17,394 bases of DNA from Larix sibirica (taxonomy: Eukaryota; Streptophyta; Pinopsida; Pinales; Pinaceae). Positions 16,674-17,394 of this stretch are shown here, piece by piece. Positions within the stretch are counted from its first letter, which is position 1. Each line of letters begins with the position of its first letter. The stretch covers positions 41,653-59,046 of the forward strand of contig NWUY0300008108.1 of assembly GCA_004151065.3 (NCBI GenBank), given 5' to 3'. Below the pieces are notes generated by a model. It searched no databases. It was not told where the DNA came from and was given only the letters and a program-made list of their open reading frames with translations. Position numbers and translations under genes: made by a program.

Positions 16674-16916
16674 ATATACCTGGAAAAACAATACAAAGAT
16701 CTTATTTTGTAGATGCAAGAACAAATAGATCTTGACATTGCACCACTATACCATTTCAAAAATATCGTTAGGCCTGGTGCAAAAGGAATCCATATATTAT
16801 GGCTCTTTGTAGTGGCATTTTTCCATGTGCTTAATGATGAATATGCAAAACAAAAAATGTTGCAAGTTCTAGAATCAAAGACCCATGCAACTTTTATATC
16901 AAAATCACTACAATAG
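16674..16916 (+). pseudogene. Candidate last exon of the OB-fold gene
   Basis: Directly after the CAG acceptor the frame reads IYLEKQYKDLIL, an in-frame TAG (16710-16712), then EQIDLDIAPLYHFKNIVRPG, AKGIHILWLFVVAFFHVLND and a C-terminal FISKSLQ ending at TAG 16914-16916. The composition (varied, with Trp, His and Pro) looks coding rather than random, but I recognise no domain. The IHILWLFVVAFF stretch is hydrophobic, though short for a membrane helix. Its position and strand make it the likely 3' end of the gene holding the OB-fold exon. Confidence 0.4.
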
Positions 16917-17220
16917 ACATGTATAGCTTCTACTATTATAGCTTTCAAGCCTTCTCTTTTGCTTGCATAGTGACCAAAAAAACATCACTTGACACAATAC
17001 ACATTCAACTCTTTTTTCTTATGCTCTTTTTTGAAATAGTAGACATTGAATGCTTTTTCCCCCTTTTTTTCCCTTCTTAATTGCATTTTACAAATTTTCA
17101 TATCTTTATCCCTAAACCTAGTCCTTTTTTTGTCATTATATATATATGAATATTTGTATATAAAATTTGACAAGATAGAAAAAAAACTAAGTGAAATAGT
17201 AAATACATATACTCATGTAG
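16917..17220. other. AT-rich non-coding spacer with TA microsatellite
   Basis: Runs of T and C (17040-17080) and an (AT) microsatellite near 17137-17148 are visible. No gene is supported. Open frames on both strands here are low-complexity (Phe/Leu/Tyr or Lys-rich). Confidence 0.5.
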
Positions 17221-17394
17221 ATAGAAGGCTTGTTGAAAGCAAAGATTGTCTTTGCACTACAATTCAAGCGATGCCCATAGCTGGCAGGCGCGGGTGGATT
17301 TATCTTTGACTCCAAGGGGAACAAGCAAAAATAATACGCCTGGGGCATTGGGAAAACAATGAATAATGGCGTGGAATGGCTCGCTTTAATTAAG
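17221..17394 (+). pseudogene. RNase H domain fragment of a plant retrotransposon, cut by the window end
   Basis: In one frame the sequence reads LAGAGGFIFDSKGNKQK, TAA (17332-17334), YAWGIGKTMNNGVEWLALIK up to the last base. This matches the conserved start of the type-I RNase H domain of plant LINE and LTR retrotransposons: a Gly-rich AGAGG turn, a FD.xGN strand, then WGxG...NNxxEWLALI, which carries the catalytic Glu of the DEDD set (GAA at 17374-17376). RNase H removes the RNA strand of the RNA/DNA hybrid during reverse transcription. Stops at 17278-17280 and 17332-17334 show it is decayed. The upstream catalytic Asp region is not recognisable (IEGLLKAKIVFALQFKRCP precedes it). LINE and LTR origins cannot be separated on this fragment. 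Confidence 0.75.

Noticed and set aside
16805-16816. CTTTGTAGTG as an opposite CACTA end
   Set aside because: It lies inside a coding-like exon, differs from TCTTGTAGTG, and has no adjoining subterminal palindromes.
17046-17309. 87-codon open frame containing IYEYLYIKF and ending GRRGWIYL
   Set aside because: Its first half is low-complexity T-rich translation, and its end overlaps the RNase H fragment in another frame, which is far better supported.
1-17394. tRNA, rRNA, CRISPR arrays, bacterial operon signals
   Set aside because: No cloverleaf, rRNA-conserved block, or regularly spaced short repeats with unique spacers were found. Composition, splice-like signals and transposon types point to a eukaryote.

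Overview
The window looks like repeat-rich intergenic DNA of a eukaryote, most likely a plant with a large genome. The reasons are low GC, two unresolved bases (N at 387 and 938), no intact gene, a CACTA-type transposon end (CACTACAAGA at 514), and a plant-style retrotransposon RNase H fragment at the right edge. Plant origin is an inference, because no host gene is present to settle it.

Left part (1-8.1 kb). After an AT-rich flank (1-513) comes a CACTA-like terminus with short palindromic subterminal units (514-850). Then about 7 kb of T-rich, non-coding sequence is built from several interleaved families of old direct repeats. These include a roughly 465-bp unit with a poly-C tract (1.2 and 2.9 kb), a roughly 550-bp unit duplicated at a spacing of about 850 bp (4.08 and 4.94 kb), a 241-bp tandem pair (7.54 and 7.78 kb) with older copies at 5.57 and 6.17 kb, and a 110-bp tandem (1.91 and 2.02 kb). 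I see no convincing gene there.

Central part (8.45-14.89 kb). This is the most informative region: a decayed, plus-strand, endonuclease-bearing Helitron (Helentron-like) coding region. In order it holds an OTU cysteine-protease domain, a second tandem OTU domain whose nucleophile position is Ser, a basic linker, a CxxC...Cxx(C) zinc-finger-like segment, a conserved N-terminal Helitron region, a Rep (HUH/Y2) domain, a PIF1-type helicase, and an exonuclease/endonuclease/phosphatase (EEP) domain. The frame is broken many times by stops and frameshifts. Several catalytic residues are lost through changes that look like C->T or G->A transitions, so it is dead as an autonomous element.

Right part (14.9-17.39 kb). 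After a short spacer with a 57-bp direct repeat, a 44-codon segment (15149-15280) aligns without gaps to the start of the OTU open frame (8448-8579) at about 48% identity. It is followed by exon-like pieces, one of which (16017-16559) resembles an RPA-like OB-fold single-stranded-DNA-binding protein. This may be a second, accessory gene of the same transposon. The last 170 bases carry an RNase H fragment of a LINE or LTR retrotransposon, cut by the window edge.

If the central and right parts belong together, the element would have combined deubiquitinase-like OTU modules, a rolling-circle Rep, a helicase, an AP-type endonuclease and an RPA-like protein.
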